64,000 nt of DNA from Reyranella sp. (GTDB taxonomy: Bacteria > Pseudomonadota > Alphaproteobacteria > Reyranellales > Reyranellaceae): NCBI RefSeq assembly GCF_004297265.1, contig NZ_SCUT01000054.1, positions 62,001-126,000 on the forward strand. The letters run 5' to 3'. This document shows positions 8,263 through 18,659 of the stretch, in pieces. The notes under the pieces were generated by a model. That model saw nothing but the letters and a program-made list of their open reading frames with translations. It had not been told where the DNA came from and ran no database searches. Both the position numbers and the translations under genes were made by a program. Every line of letters begins with the position of its first letter. The stretch's first letter is position 1.

Positions 8263-8922
8263 ATGACAAGGACCGACGACGCTGCCCCAGCAGCGACGGC
8301 CCCCAAGCCCATACGGATGGATGGTCGTCGCTTGCGCAGCGAACGGACAAAGCAGCTCATCATCGAGGCCTATCTGGACCTGATCCGAGAGAACCCGCTT
8401 GTGCCGATGCCGACCGCGGCGGAGATCGCGGCGCGGGCCGGCTACTCGGTCCGGTCGATCTTCGAGCGCTTTCCCGACCTGCACGCGCTGAGAGTGGCGG
8501 CGGCGGACTACAGTCTTGCGCATGCGGCGGCGCTGGCACCGGCGCGCGACGTCGACGGCGATCGCGCGACGCGTATCAGGTCCCAGGTCGAGACGAGGGC
8601 CGGGACCTGCGAACGGGGGGTCGCGTTGTGGCGGGCGCTGCTGTTCAACGTCGATGAGAACGACGCCCTCAAGGTACGCATAAAGACGGCGCGTGAACGG
8701 ACGATCGACCGCATCGAGCTGATGTATCGAGGGGAGCTGTCGGCGCTTCCTCCGACCGAGCGCCGCAATCTCCTGATCGCCCTCGAGGCCGTGACCGACA
8801 TCGAGAGCTGGGCGCGGATGCGCGACATGTACGGGCTTTCGTTCGCCGAGGCCTGTGCCGTGTGGATCCGGGCCATCGACCGCATCCTGCCACCGACCCC
8901 GCAAGACGCTCCGCCATCATGA
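8263..8922 (+). CDS. TetR-family-like transcriptional regulator, copy 1 of 3
   Basis: The product has 219 residues from the ATG at 8263. In-frame starts exist at 8233 (ATG) and 8209 (GTG); 8263 was chosen because it gives an N-terminal tail like that of copy 3. The DNA-binding domain is near residues 20-85: RSERTKQLIIEAYLDL, then the HTH PTAAEIAARAGYSVRSIFERF. The C-terminal region ends with IESWARMRDMYGLSF and AIDRILPP, shared with the two following genes. It is expected to be a cytoplasmic dimeric repressor; the ligand is unknown. Its stop overlaps the ATG of copy 2 by 4 bp (ATGA), so the three genes form a coupled operon. Confidence 0.82.
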   Translation: MTRTDDAAPAATAPKPIRMDGRRLRSERTKQLIIEAYLDLIRENPLVPMPTAAEIAARAGYSVRSIFERFPDLHALRVAAADYSLAHAAALAPARDVDGDRATRIRSQVETRAGTCERGVALWRALLFNVDENDALKVRIKTARERTIDRIELMYRGELSALPPTERRNLLIALEAVTDIESWARMRDMYGLSFAEACAVWIRAIDRILPPTPQDAPPS

Positions 8923-9537
8923 ATTCGAGACCTACCAAGATCGACGGCCGCCGACTGCGCAGCGAGCGGACCAAGCAGTTGATCATCGAGGCCTATCTCG
9001 CGCTGGCCCAGGAGATGTCGCCGCGTGTCCCGACGGCCGCCGAGATCGCGGAAAGGGCGGGCTATTCGGTCCGGTCGGTGTTCGAGCGGTTTCCCGACCT
9101 CCGCGCGCTTCAGGTGGCGGCGGTCGACTATTCGCTTGCGCAGATGTCGGCGCTCGCGCCGCCGTGGGGAGCCGATGGCGACCGCAGGACCAGGATCGAG
9201 TCGCACGTTCCGGACACGCGGTCAGACCTGCGAGAGCTGGCTGCCGCTGTGGCGGTCGCTGATCGTGAACCAGGGCGACTCGCCGGAACTGAAGGCCCGC
9301 ATCCGTCTGGCCCGTGACCGCGTAACCGCTCGCATGGAGCTGATGTTCGCACCGGAGTTCGCGATGATGCCTCCCGGGGAGCGGCGTCAGATCCTCATCG
9401 CACTCGAAGCCCTGACGGACGTGGAAAGCTGGGCCCGTATGCGCGAACTGTTCGGTCTGTCGATAGACGAGGCTTGCCTGGTCTGGACACAGACGATCGA
9501 TCGCCTGCTTCCCGCAGAGTCCAGCGGCACGACATGA
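8919..9537 (+). pseudogene. TetR-family-like regulator, copy 2 of 3, frameshifted
   Basis: The ATG at 8919 opens MNSRPTKIDGRRLRSERTKQ and the same HTH as copy 1 (PTAAEIAERAGYSVRSVFERF). Homology to copies 1 and 3 holds to TRIESHV (up to about 9209), then continues in the next frame from TRGQTCESWLPLWRSL (about 9214) to the stop at 9535-9537. Aligned with its sisters, the region 9204-9216 carries one extra base. Without correction the frame ends at 9317, giving 132 residues with the HTH but no proper ligand/dimer domain. It is a recent pseudogene, a sequencing error, or a truncated HTH protein. The 4-bp overlaps with genes on both sides are intact, so the lesion looks recent. Confidence 0.85.
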
Positions 9538-10175
9538 CGGATCGGGGCAGGCAACCATCTGGATTCCCGGACGGGCCTGACCTCGCCGACGGTCGGCGGC
9601 TGCGCAGCGCAAGGACGCGGCAACTCATCATCGAAGCCTATCTCGCGCTCCTGCGGGAGAATCCACGGATCCCGACCGCCGCGGCGATCGCGCAAAGGGC
9701 CGGCTACTCGGTGCGATCCGTGTTCGAGCGCTTTCCCGATCTGCATGCGCTGCGCGTCGCCGCGACAGACGAAGCGCTGCTCAAGGCGACGGGTCAGGTC
9801 GCGGCGCAACCCGCCGTCGGCAACCGTCAGGAGCGGGTGAAGACTCATGTCGAGGCGCGCGGCAGGGTGTGCGAGGAGTGGTTGCCGCTTTGGCGAGCGC
9901 TCAATGCCAACCAGGGCGATTCGGCGGACCTCAAGGCGCGGATCCGCCTGATCCGAGAGCTGGTCATCCGGCGGATCGAGGAGATGTATGCGCCGGAACT
10001 CTCGACCCTCGACGAGCGCGAGCGGCGCCAGACGGTCCTGGCCATGGAGGCGCTGGTCGATTTCGAGAGCTGGGCGCGCATGCGCGAGCAGTTCGGATTG
10101 TCGTTCGAGGATGCCTGTGATGTCTGGAAACGGGCCATCGACCGGCTTCTGCCACCGACGCCGCCTGTTTCTTGA
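9534..10175 (+). CDS. TetR-family-like transcriptional regulator, copy 3 of 3
   Basis: This 213-residue protein starts at an ATG that overlaps the stop of copy 2 (ATGA). The HTH region has RSARTRQLIIEAYLAL and PTAAAIAQRAGYSVRSVFERF (about residues 23-65). The C-terminal domain has EEWLPLWRALNANQGDS and FESWARMREQFGLSFEDAC, then AIDRLLPPTPP. The frame is intact and of normal family length. It is followed 55 bp later by tRNA-His. Its target is not evident; candidates are its own operon or the upstream aminotransferase gene. Confidence 0.82.
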   Translation: MTDRGRQPSGFPDGPDLADGRRLRSARTRQLIIEAYLALLRENPRIPTAAAIAQRAGYSVRSVFERFPDLHALRVAATDEALLKATGQVAAQPAVGNRQERVKTHVEARGRVCEEWLPLWRALNANQGDSADLKARIRLIRELVIRRIEEMYAPELSTLDERERRQTVLAMEALVDFESWARMREQFGLSFEDACDVWKRAIDRLLPPTPPVS

Positions 10176-10231
10176 CGCTCCGGCCGCCGGAGCGTAGGAA
10201 GGCGCCGCTTCGTCGGGAGCGATCCGCGATG

Positions 10232-10308
10232 GCGGCCGTAGCTCAGTTGGTTAGAGCGCCAGATTGTGATTCTGGATGTCGCCGGTTCAAATCCGGTCGG
10301 CCGCCCCA
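10232..10308 (+). tRNA. tRNA-His (anticodon GTG)
   Basis: A cloverleaf folds with acceptor GCGGCCG/CGGCCGC, a T-arm around GGTTCAAAT, anticodon GTG at 10266-10268 and encoded CCA at 10306-10308. A G at 10231 is available as the G-1 that pairs with C73, the tRNA-His identity element. nnr begins 23 nt downstream. Confidence 0.97.
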
Positions 10309-10331
10309 ATCGCCCTCGCGAGAAGCCTCCA

Positions 10332-11834
10332 ATGTCCGAAATGCGTGATCTCGTTCCCCGAGACGAACAGGCTCTCCTGAGTTGTGCCGAGATGGCGAAG
10401 GCCGATGCCTTTGCGATCGCCAGTGGCGTGCCCGGTCGGGTCCTCATGGAGGCGGCCGGGGCAGCCGTTGCCGCCGCCGCGATGGAACGTCATGCGCGGC
10501 GTCCGGTGGTGGTCCTCTGCGGGCCGGGAAACAATGGCGGCGACGGCTTTGTCGCGGCGCGACATCTGCAGAAGGCGGGATGGCCCGTGCGGCTGGTTCT
10601 CTTCGGGGCTGTCGGCAACCTCAAGGGCGACGCTGCCTGGGCGGCGGGCACCTGGACGGGGCCGGTCGAGCGCTGGTCCTCTTCGATGCTCGACGATGCG
10701 CCGCTCGTGATCGATGCCATATTCGGCGCGGGCCTCAGTCGGCCCGTCGAGGGAGAGATCGGGGCCGCCATCGCGTCGGTGAACGCGCGGAAGCTTCCCG
10801 TCGTCGCCGTGGATGTACCGAGCGGCCTGCATGGCGATTCGGGCGAAATCCTGGGCAGCGCGCTCGTGGCGGAAACGACCGTGTCGTTCTTTCGGGCGAA
10901 ACCCGGCCATTACGCCGTCGAGGGCTTGCGACGCTGCGGCAGCCTGCTGATCGCGGATATCGGCATTCCGGCCCGAGCCCTGACGGAGATTGCGCCTCAG
11001 GCCTGGCTGAATGCGCCGACCCTGTGGGCGCATCTGCTCCGGCGCGCCGATATCGCCGATCACAAATATGCGCGGGGGCATCTCACGATCCTGGCCGGAG
11101 CCCACGCCACGGGGGCGGCGCGCCTCGCCGCGCTGGCCGGCCGGCGCGTGGGAGCGGGACTGGTCACGATCGCGGCTTATCGTTCGACCTTGCCGGCGTT
11201 CCAGGCGGCGGAGCCCGGGAACCTCATCGTCGAAGCCGACGATGGCGCGATGTTCACCCACCTGCTGGGCGACGAGCGGCGCAATGCCATTCTGATCGGG
11301 CCTGGATCGGGGACGGGCGACCGGACGAGAGAATCGGTCCTCTCGGCCCTCCATGCCAGGCGCAGCGTCGTTCTCGACGCCGATGCCATCACCGTGTTCG
11401 CGGCGGACCCGGGTCTTCTCTTTCGCAGCGTCCGCGGCCCGACATTGCTCACCCCCCATGAAGGCGAGTTCCGCCGGCTGTTTCCGGATCTCGGCGGAAG
11501 GGCGGGCAAGCTGGAACGCGTGAGGCAAGCGGCGGCGCGGAGCGGGGCGACGATCCTGTTGAAGGGGCCCGACACGGTGATCGCCGGACCGGACGGCCGC
11601 GCGGTCATCAACGTGCACGCGTCGCCCGCGCTCGCGACGGCGGGGTCGGGCGACGTGCTCGCCGGACTGATCGGGGGGCTGCTGGCGCAGGGCCTCACGC
11701 CGTTTGCCGCAGCCTCGGCGGCGGCGTGGCTGCATGGAGAGTGTGCACGGCAGTTCGGCGGTCCCGGCCTGATCGCCGAGGATTTGCCAGCTCTCCTTCC
11801 TCGCGCACTTCAGTCGGTGTCGACCTTCAATTGA
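10332..11834 (+). CDS. nnr: Bifunctional NAD(P)H-hydrate epimerase / ADP-dependent dehydratase
   Basis: The 500-residue protein repairs damaged hydrated NAD(P)H. The N-terminal YjeF_N epimerase domain (about 1-215) holds GPGNNGGDGFVAARHL and AVDVPSGLHGDSGE. The C-terminal ribokinase-like dehydratase domain (about 225-495) holds ILIGPGSG, LLTPHEGEF and the ATP-site motif ATAGSGDVLAGLIGG. The ATG at 10332 was chosen over an upstream in-frame start inside tRNA-His. No terminator separates it from the tRNA, so both may be read together. In many alphaproteobacteria nnr lies next to glnB; here the aminotransferase and TetR genes sit between them. Confidence 0.95.
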   Translation: MSEMRDLVPRDEQALLSCAEMAKADAFAIASGVPGRVLMEAAGAAVAAAAMERHARRPVVVLCGPGNNGGDGFVAARHLQKAGWPVRLVLFGAVGNLKGDAAWAAGTWTGPVERWSSSMLDDAPLVIDAIFGAGLSRPVEGEIGAAIASVNARKLPVVAVDVPSGLHGDSGEILGSALVAETTVSFFRAKPGHYAVEGLRRCGSLLIADIGIPARALTEIAPQAWLNAPTLWAHLLRRADIADHKYARGHLTILAGAHATGAARLAALAGRRVGAGLVTIAAYRSTLPAFQAAEPGNLIVEADDGAMFTHLLGDERRNAILIGPGSGTGDRTRESVLSALHARRSVVLDADAITVFAADPGLLFRSVRGPTLLTPHEGEFRRLFPDLGGRAGKLERVRQAAARSGATILLKGPDTVIAGPDGRAVINVHASPALATAGSGDVLAGLIGGLLAQGLTPFAAASAAAWLHGECARQFGGPGLIAEDLPALLPRALQSVSTFN

Positions 11835-11847
11835 CCGTTCAGCGGGG

Positions 11848-11893
11848 TCGGGCTAAGAGGCGCGCGATTCAGCCTTCGCGGCGCGCCCCGACG
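11848..11893 (+). other. GC-rich hairpin between nnr and tRNA-Leu
   Basis: GGCGCGC (11860-11866) pairs with GCGCGCC (11882-11888), and GTCGG (11848-11852) pairs with CCGAC (11889-11893). No T-tract follows, so it may be a Rho-type or weak 3' end, or structure preceding the tRNA. Confidence 0.35.
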
Positions 11894-11922
11894 GCTCGGA
11901 ATGTGGTTTGGGCTGGCTTCGG

Positions 11923-12007
11923 GCGGGCGTGGTGGAATTGGTAGACACGCGAGATTTAGGTTCTCGTGCCGCAAGGCGTGGGGGTTCAAGTCCCTCCGCC
12001 CGCACCA
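11923..12007 (+). tRNA. tRNA-Leu (anticodon TAG)
   Basis: The 85-nt class II tRNA has acceptor GCGGGCG/CGCCCGC, anticodon TAG at 11957-11959 in loop TTTAGGT, a long variable arm, GGTTCAAGT in the T-arm and encoded CCA. It reads CTA and related leucine codons. tig starts 18 nt downstream. Confidence 0.97.
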
Positions 12008-12025
12008 GGAAATGGAAGTGAGACA

Positions 12026-13372
12026 ATGCAAGTTACGGAACTCTCGGCTGAAGGCCTGAAGCACCAGTTCAAGATCGTCGTCCCCGCCGGCGACCTGACC
12101 TCGAAGATCGACGAGCGTCTCGCCGAGATGGCGAAGACCGCCGCGCTGCCGGGCTTCCGTCCGGGAAAGGTGCCGGTCAGCCTCCTGAAGAAGCAGTACG
12201 GCCAGGCGCTGTTCGGTGAGGCGGTCGAGGCGGCCGTCAACACCAGCACGGCGAAGGCGATCGAGGATCGCGGCCTGAAGCCCGCACTGCAGCCGCGCGT
12301 CGACCTCAAGCAGCTGGAAGAGGGCAAGGACGTCGAGTTCGAAGTCGTTGTCGAGGTGCTGCCGGAAATCGGCGCTCTCGACTTCTCGGGCATCGAACTC
12401 GAGCGGCTCAAGGCCGAAGTGCCGGAGAAGGACATCGACGAGGCGCTGGATCGCATCGCCAAGGCGAACCGCGAGCAGAAGCCGGTCGATCCGCCGCGTC
12501 CGGCGCAGAAGGGCGATGCGATCAAGCTCGACTTCGTGGGCTCGGTCGACGGCGTCGAGTTCCCCGGCGGTGCGGCCAACGACTACACGCTGGAGCTCGG
12601 TTCGGGCTCCTTCATCCCCGGCTTCGAGGACCAGCTGCTCGGCGCCGAGGTCGGCAAGACGGTCGACGTCAAGGTGACCTTCCCGGCCGAGTACGGCGCC
12701 GCGGAACTGGCCGGCAAGGACGCTGTCTTCAAGTGCACGATCAAGGAGATCCACGAGTTCGTCGACAAGCCGGCGGACGATGAGCTGGCGAAGAAGAGCA
12801 ACTTCGAGAACCTCGAGGCCATGCGCAAGGCGATCGGCGAGCGGATCGGCCAGGACTACACGCAGATCTCCCGCACGATGATCAAGCGCCAGTTGCTCGA
12901 CAAGCTCGCGGACAGCCACAAGTTCGCCGTGCCGGAAGGCCTGGTCGAGGGCGAGTTCAACGCAATCTGGCAGCGCATCGAGGAAGCCAAGAAGAACGGC
13001 CAGAAGGTCGAGGACGACGAAGAGAAGATGCGCAAGGAGTATCGCGACATCGCCGAGCGCCGGGTTCGCCTGGGCCTGCTGCTGGCCGACGTCGGCCGCT
13101 CCAACAGCATCGACGTCACGCCGGAAGAGCTGAACCAGGCTGCGATGCGCGAAGCCATGCGGTACCAGGGCCAGGAGCGTCAGGTCCTCGAGTACTTCAG
13201 CAAGAATCCCGAGGCGAAGGACCAGCTCCGCGCGCCGATCTTCGAGGAGAAGACGGTCGACTTCATCCTCGAGCTGGCCAAGGTCTCCGAGAAGTCGGTT
13301 ACCCCGGAGGAACTGCTCAAGGCCGCCCGCGAGGCGGAAGAGGAAGAGGTCGGCGAGAAGGCCGCAGACTGA
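12026..13372 (+). CDS. tig: Trigger factor, ribosome-associated chaperone
   Basis: The 448-residue protein has the N-terminal ribosome-binding domain with GFRPGKVPVSLLKKQYG (signature near residues 44-60). A FKBP-type peptidyl-prolyl isomerase domain follows (about 155-245; DAIKLDFVGSVDGVEFPGG). The rest is a helical, charged C-terminal chaperone domain ending in an acidic tail. It binds nascent chains at the ribosome exit. The ATG at 12026 is preceded by GAAGTGAG. It heads the tig-clpP-clpX-lon block, a common alphaproteobacterial order. Confidence 0.97.
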   Translation: MQVTELSAEGLKHQFKIVVPAGDLTSKIDERLAEMAKTAALPGFRPGKVPVSLLKKQYGQALFGEAVEAAVNTSTAKAIEDRGLKPALQPRVDLKQLEEGKDVEFEVVVEVLPEIGALDFSGIELERLKAEVPEKDIDEALDRIAKANREQKPVDPPRPAQKGDAIKLDFVGSVDGVEFPGGAANDYTLELGSGSFIPGFEDQLLGAEVGKTVDVKVTFPAEYGAAELAGKDAVFKCTIKEIHEFVDKPADDELAKKSNFENLEAMRKAIGERIGQDYTQISRTMIKRQLLDKLADSHKFAVPEGLVEGEFNAIWQRIEEAKKNGQKVEDDEEKMRKEYRDIAERRVRLGLLLADVGRSNSIDVTPEELNQAAMREAMRYQGQERQVLEYFSKNPEAKDQLRAPIFEEKTVDFILELAKVSEKSVTPEELLKAAREAEEEEVGEKAAD

Positions 13373-13400
13373 TCCTGGGCCAGTTCTTGGGGCCAGTGGT

Positions 13401-13431
13401 CTTGAACGGGACCACCGGCGCTGCCACTTTT
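13401..13431 (+). promoter_or_regulatory. Possible heat-shock (RpoH) promoter of clpP
   Basis: CTTGAA (13401-13406) is followed, at the spacing seen in alphaproteobacterial RpoH promoters, by CCACTTTT (13424-13431), about 30 bp before the clpP ATG at 13461. Heat-shock control of clpP is common; the -10 match is weak. Confidence 0.3.
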
Positions 13432-13460
13432 CACAGATCAGTCACTCAAGGGGGCCCGCG

Positions 13461-14111
13461 ATGATTCGCGACCGCGATCCGCTGGAAGTTCACAACAACT
13501 ACTACGTGCCGATGGTGGTCGAGCAATCGGCGCGCGGCGAGCGTGGCTACGACATCTGGTCGAGGCTGCTCAAGGAGCGGATCATCTTTCTGAACGGTCC
13601 GGTCGAGGACCATGTGGCGGGCGTCCTGTGCGCCCAGCTGCTCTACCTCGAAGCCGAGAACCCGACGAAGGACATCTCGTTCTACATCAACTCGCCTGGT
13701 GGCGTGGTGACGTCCGGCATGGCGATCTACGACACCATGCGTTACATCCGCCCGCACATCTCGACCCTGGTCTACGGCCAGGCGGCGTCGATGGGCTCTC
13801 TCCTGCTGACGGCGGGAGAGAAGGGCAAGCGTTTCGCCCTGCCGAACGCCCGCATCATGATCCATCAGCCGTCGGGCGGCGCCCAGGGCCAGGCCACGGA
13901 CATCGAGATCCATGCACGGGAGATCCTTGCGACGCGGTCGCGGCTCAACCAGATGTATGTGGAGCATACCGGCAAGCCGATCGAGGTGATCGAGCAGGCC
14001 ATGGAGCGGGACAAGTTCTTCGCGCCCCAGGAAGCCAAGGAATTCGGCCTCATCGACGATGTACTCGAGAAGAGGCCGACCCCGACCACCCTCCAGGCCG
14101 CTGCCTCCTAG
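13461..14111 (+). CDS. clpP: ATP-dependent Clp protease proteolytic subunit
   Basis: The 216-residue serine protease forms the tetradecameric chamber fed by ClpX or ClpA. The catalytic Ser110 is in YGQAASMGSLLL and His135 in RIMIHQPSGG; the Asp is expected near residue 185. INSPGGVVTSG lies near residues 76-86. A purine-rich ribosome site (CAAGGGGG) precedes the ATG. It is followed by clpX on the same strand after 144 bp. Confidence 0.98.
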   Translation: MIRDRDPLEVHNNYYVPMVVEQSARGERGYDIWSRLLKERIIFLNGPVEDHVAGVLCAQLLYLEAENPTKDISFYINSPGGVVTSGMAIYDTMRYIRPHISTLVYGQAASMGSLLLTAGEKGKRFALPNARIMIHQPSGGAQGQATDIEIHAREILATRSRLNQMYVEHTGKPIEVIEQAMERDKFFAPQEAKEFGLIDDVLEKRPTPTTLQAAAS

Positions 14112-14143
14112 GAAGCGGTCGCGACCAATTGTTTCCTGTTCGC

Positions 14144-14177
14144 ACGGCGACACACCATATTTTGATGTTGTCGCCGT
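14144..14177 (+). other. Hairpin in the clpP-clpX spacer
   Basis: ACGGCGACA (14144-14152) pairs with TGTCGCCGT (14169-14177) around a 16-nt AT-rich loop. No T-tract follows. It could be a processing or attenuation structure between clpP and clpX; TTGTCG (14168-14173) may alternatively be a weak -35 for clpX. Confidence 0.35.
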
Positions 14178-14255
14178 CCGGGCGGCACGTTTAACATAGG
14201 CTTGTGAGCGGGCCCTCAGGTCGCGGGGCCCCCCAAGCGGAGGTACGTTACCGAC

Positions 14256-15527
14256 ATGCCAGCCGCCAAGTCCGGGGGTGATTCCCGCAACACCCTGTAT
14301 TGCAGCTTCTGCGGCAAGAGCCAGCACGAAGTCCGCAAGCTCATTGCCGGGCCGACCGTGTTCATCTGCGATGAATGCGTCGAGCTCTGCATGGACATCA
14401 TCCGGGAAGAGAGCAAGACAACCCTCGTCAAGTCCAAGGACGGGGTACCGTCTCCCAAGGAGATCCGCCAGATCCTCGACGACTATGTCATCGGGCAGGA
14501 TCAGGCGAAGCGTATTCTCGCCGTCGCCGTGCACAATCACTACAAGCGGTTGAGCCACGGCGGCAAGTCGAACGAAGTCGAGATCGCCAAGTCCAACATC
14601 ATGCTGATCGGCCCCACAGGCTGCGGCAAGACCTTGCTGGCCCAGACGCTGGCCCGCATGCTGGACGTGCCGTTCACCATGGCCGATGCCACGACCCTGA
14701 CCGAAGCGGGTTACGTGGGCGAGGACGTCGAGAACATCATCCTGAAGCTGCTGCAGGCGGCCGACTACAACGTCGAGCGGGCGCAGCGCGGCATCGTCTA
14801 CATCGACGAGGTCGACAAGATCAGCCGCAAGTCCGACAACCCCTCGATCACGCGGGATGTCTCGGGCGAGGGTGTCCAGCAGGCGCTGCTGAAGATCATG
14901 GAAGGCACCGTCGCCTCCGTGCCGCCGCAGGGTGGGCGCAAGCATCCGCAGCAGGAATTCCTGCAGGTCGACACGACCAACATCCTGTTCATCTGCGGTG
15001 GCGCCTTCGCCGGTCTCGACAAGATCATCTCGATGCGCCGCCAGGGCACCTCGATCGGTTTCGGCGCGGAAGTGCGTGGACCCGAGGATCGCCGCACCGG
15101 CGAGATCCTGAAGGATCTCGAACCGGAGGATCTGCTGCGCTACGGCCTGATCCCCGAGTTCGTCGGCCGCCTCCCGGTGGTCGCCACGCTCGAGGACCTG
15201 GACGAGGTCGCGCTGATCGAGATCCTGACTCGCCCGAAGAACGCACTAATCAAGCAGTATCAGCGGCTGTTCGACATGGAGGGCGTGAAGCTCAAGTTCT
15301 CCGATGATGCGCTGCGCGCGGTCGCCCAGAAGGCGATCCTGCGCAAGACCGGCGCCCGAGGGCTGCGGTCCATCATGGAGACCGTCCTGCTCGACACCAT
15401 GTATGACCTGCCGTCCCTCGACGGGGTTGAGGAAGTTGTGATCAACCGGGAAGTCATCGAGGGACGCGCCCAGCCGCTTTATGTGCACGGCGAACGCAAG
15501 GAAGGCATTGCCGCCGCGCCGGCCTGA
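14256..15527 (+). CDS. clpX: ATP-dependent Clp protease ATP-binding subunit ClpX
   Basis: The 423-residue AAA+ unfoldase delivers substrates to ClpP. The N-terminal zinc-binding domain has Cys16, Cys19, Cys38 and Cys41. Walker A is GPTGCGKT near residue 125, Walker B is IVYIDEVDKI, and the pore loop GYVGEDVE and the sensor region VGRLPVVA are present. The length is normal. It follows clpP and precedes lon. Confidence 0.98.
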   Translation: MPAAKSGGDSRNTLYCSFCGKSQHEVRKLIAGPTVFICDECVELCMDIIREESKTTLVKSKDGVPSPKEIRQILDDYVIGQDQAKRILAVAVHNHYKRLSHGGKSNEVEIAKSNIMLIGPTGCGKTLLAQTLARMLDVPFTMADATTLTEAGYVGEDVENIILKLLQAADYNVERAQRGIVYIDEVDKISRKSDNPSITRDVSGEGVQQALLKIMEGTVASVPPQGGRKHPQQEFLQVDTTNILFICGGAFAGLDKIISMRRQGTSIGFGAEVRGPEDRRTGEILKDLEPEDLLRYGLIPEFVGRLPVVATLEDLDEVALIEILTRPKNALIKQYQRLFDMEGVKLKFSDDALRAVAQKAILRKTGARGLRSIMETVLLDTMYDLPSLDGVEEVVINREVIEGRAQPLYVHGERKEGIAAAPA

Positions 15528-15537
15528 GTTTTGCAGC

Positions 15538-15559
15538 GCCGGCGATAGCCGTCGCCGGC
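15538..15559 (+). terminator. Hairpin after clpX (weak terminator)
   Basis: GCCGGCGA (15538-15545) pairs with TCGCCGGC (15552-15559) around a 6-nt loop, 10 bp after the clpX stop. No T-run follows, so termination would be partial or factor-dependent. Confidence 0.4.
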
Positions 15560-15575
15560 AGTCTTCCCGACGGGG

Positions 15576-15604
15576 CTTGAACAACCCTCTGTTCAGGCCA
15601 ATCT
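15576..15604 (+). promoter_or_regulatory. Possible heat-shock (RpoH) promoter of lon
   Basis: CTTGAA (15576-15581) and CCAATCT (15598-15604) are spaced like the alphaproteobacterial RpoH elements (CTTG, about 18 bp, then a C-rich AT box), roughly 100 bp before the lon ATG. lon is a classic heat-shock gene. Confidence 0.35.
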
Positions 15605-15701
15605 CTGACAACGAGTGCGCGCGTTCGCGTGCCGTGGATTGCCCACAGGGGATCCCCGGCTCAGGCGCGGGTAGCTCTAACAGTGTACGTTGCGAGGCAT
15701 C

Positions 15702-18101
<2,400 letters not shown>

Positions 18102-18124
18102 TCGCCCTCGACCAGACGAAACGC

Positions 18125-18158
18125 GAAGCCCCGGAGCGATCCGGGGCTTCGTCATTTT
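18125..18158 (+). terminator. Intrinsic terminator of lon
   Basis: GAAGCCCCGG (18125-18134) and CCGGGGCTTC (18141-18150) form a perfect 10-bp stem with a 6-nt loop, followed by GTCATTTT. Confidence 0.88.
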
Positions 18159-18248
18159 GATCCAAATCATGCGATCCGTTTCGGCGCGGCTACAAAATAT
18201 GGTATAGGTAGGGCATACTTGACTTGCCGGACTAGGAGAGGCTCGCCC

Positions 18249-18521
18249 GTGAACAAGCACGATTTGATTGCTGCCGTCGCCGCGTCGACGAACCTCTCCA
18301 AGGTCGATGCCGCGAACGCCGTCGATTCGATCCTCACGGTGATCACCAAGTCGCTGCGGAAGAAGGAAAAGGTCCTCCTGGTCGGTTTCGGGACGTTCCA
18401 GGTGTCCAAGCGCAAGGCGGGCGAGGGGCGCAATCCCCAGACCGGCGAGAAGATCAAGATTCCTGCGGCAAATGTGCCGCGTTTCAAGGCCAGTAAGGCC
18501 CTGAAGGACGCGATCAACTAG
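18249..18521 (+). CDS. hup: HU family DNA-binding protein
   Basis: The 90-residue histone-like protein starts at GTG 18249 (VNKHDLIAAVA), with AGGAGAGG upstream at normal spacing. The signature GFGTFQVSKRKAGEGRNPQT covers the DNA-binding arm. HU bends and compacts DNA as a dimer. It lies alone between the lon terminator and tRNA-Val, a placement after lon that is common in alphaproteobacteria. Confidence 0.97.
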   Translation: MNKHDLIAAVAASTNLSKVDAANAVDSILTVITKSLRKKEKVLLVGFGTFQVSKRKAGEGRNPQTGEKIKIPAANVPRFKASKALKDAIN

Positions 18522-18555
18522 GCTTTTCACACATCGCCGTGCTACCACGCGCGTC

Positions 18556-18630
18556 GGGCGATTAGCTCAGCGGTAGAGCATTCCCTTTACACGGGAGCGG
18601 TCGGCGGTTCGATCCCGTCATCGCCCACCA
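18556..18630 (+). tRNA. tRNA-Val (anticodon TAC)
   Basis: The 75-nt cloverleaf has acceptor GGGCGAT/ATCGCCC, anticodon loop TTTACAC with TAC, T-arm GGTTCGATC and encoded CCA at 18628-18630. The next gene starts 29 nt downstream. Confidence 0.97.
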
Positions 18631-18659
18631 ACTGCCATGTCCGAGCGGGGAGCAGCGGC

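Noticed and set aside
10232..10308. tRNA-His as a possible integration site for an island covering the TetR genes
   Set aside because: No integrase and no second copy of the tRNA 3' end were noticed nearby, so there is no support for an integrated element.
11966..12025. Longer N-terminal form of trigger factor starting inside tRNA-Leu
   Set aside because: The extra 20 codons are translated tRNA sequence; the ATG at 12026 has a ribosome site and the correct family N-terminus.
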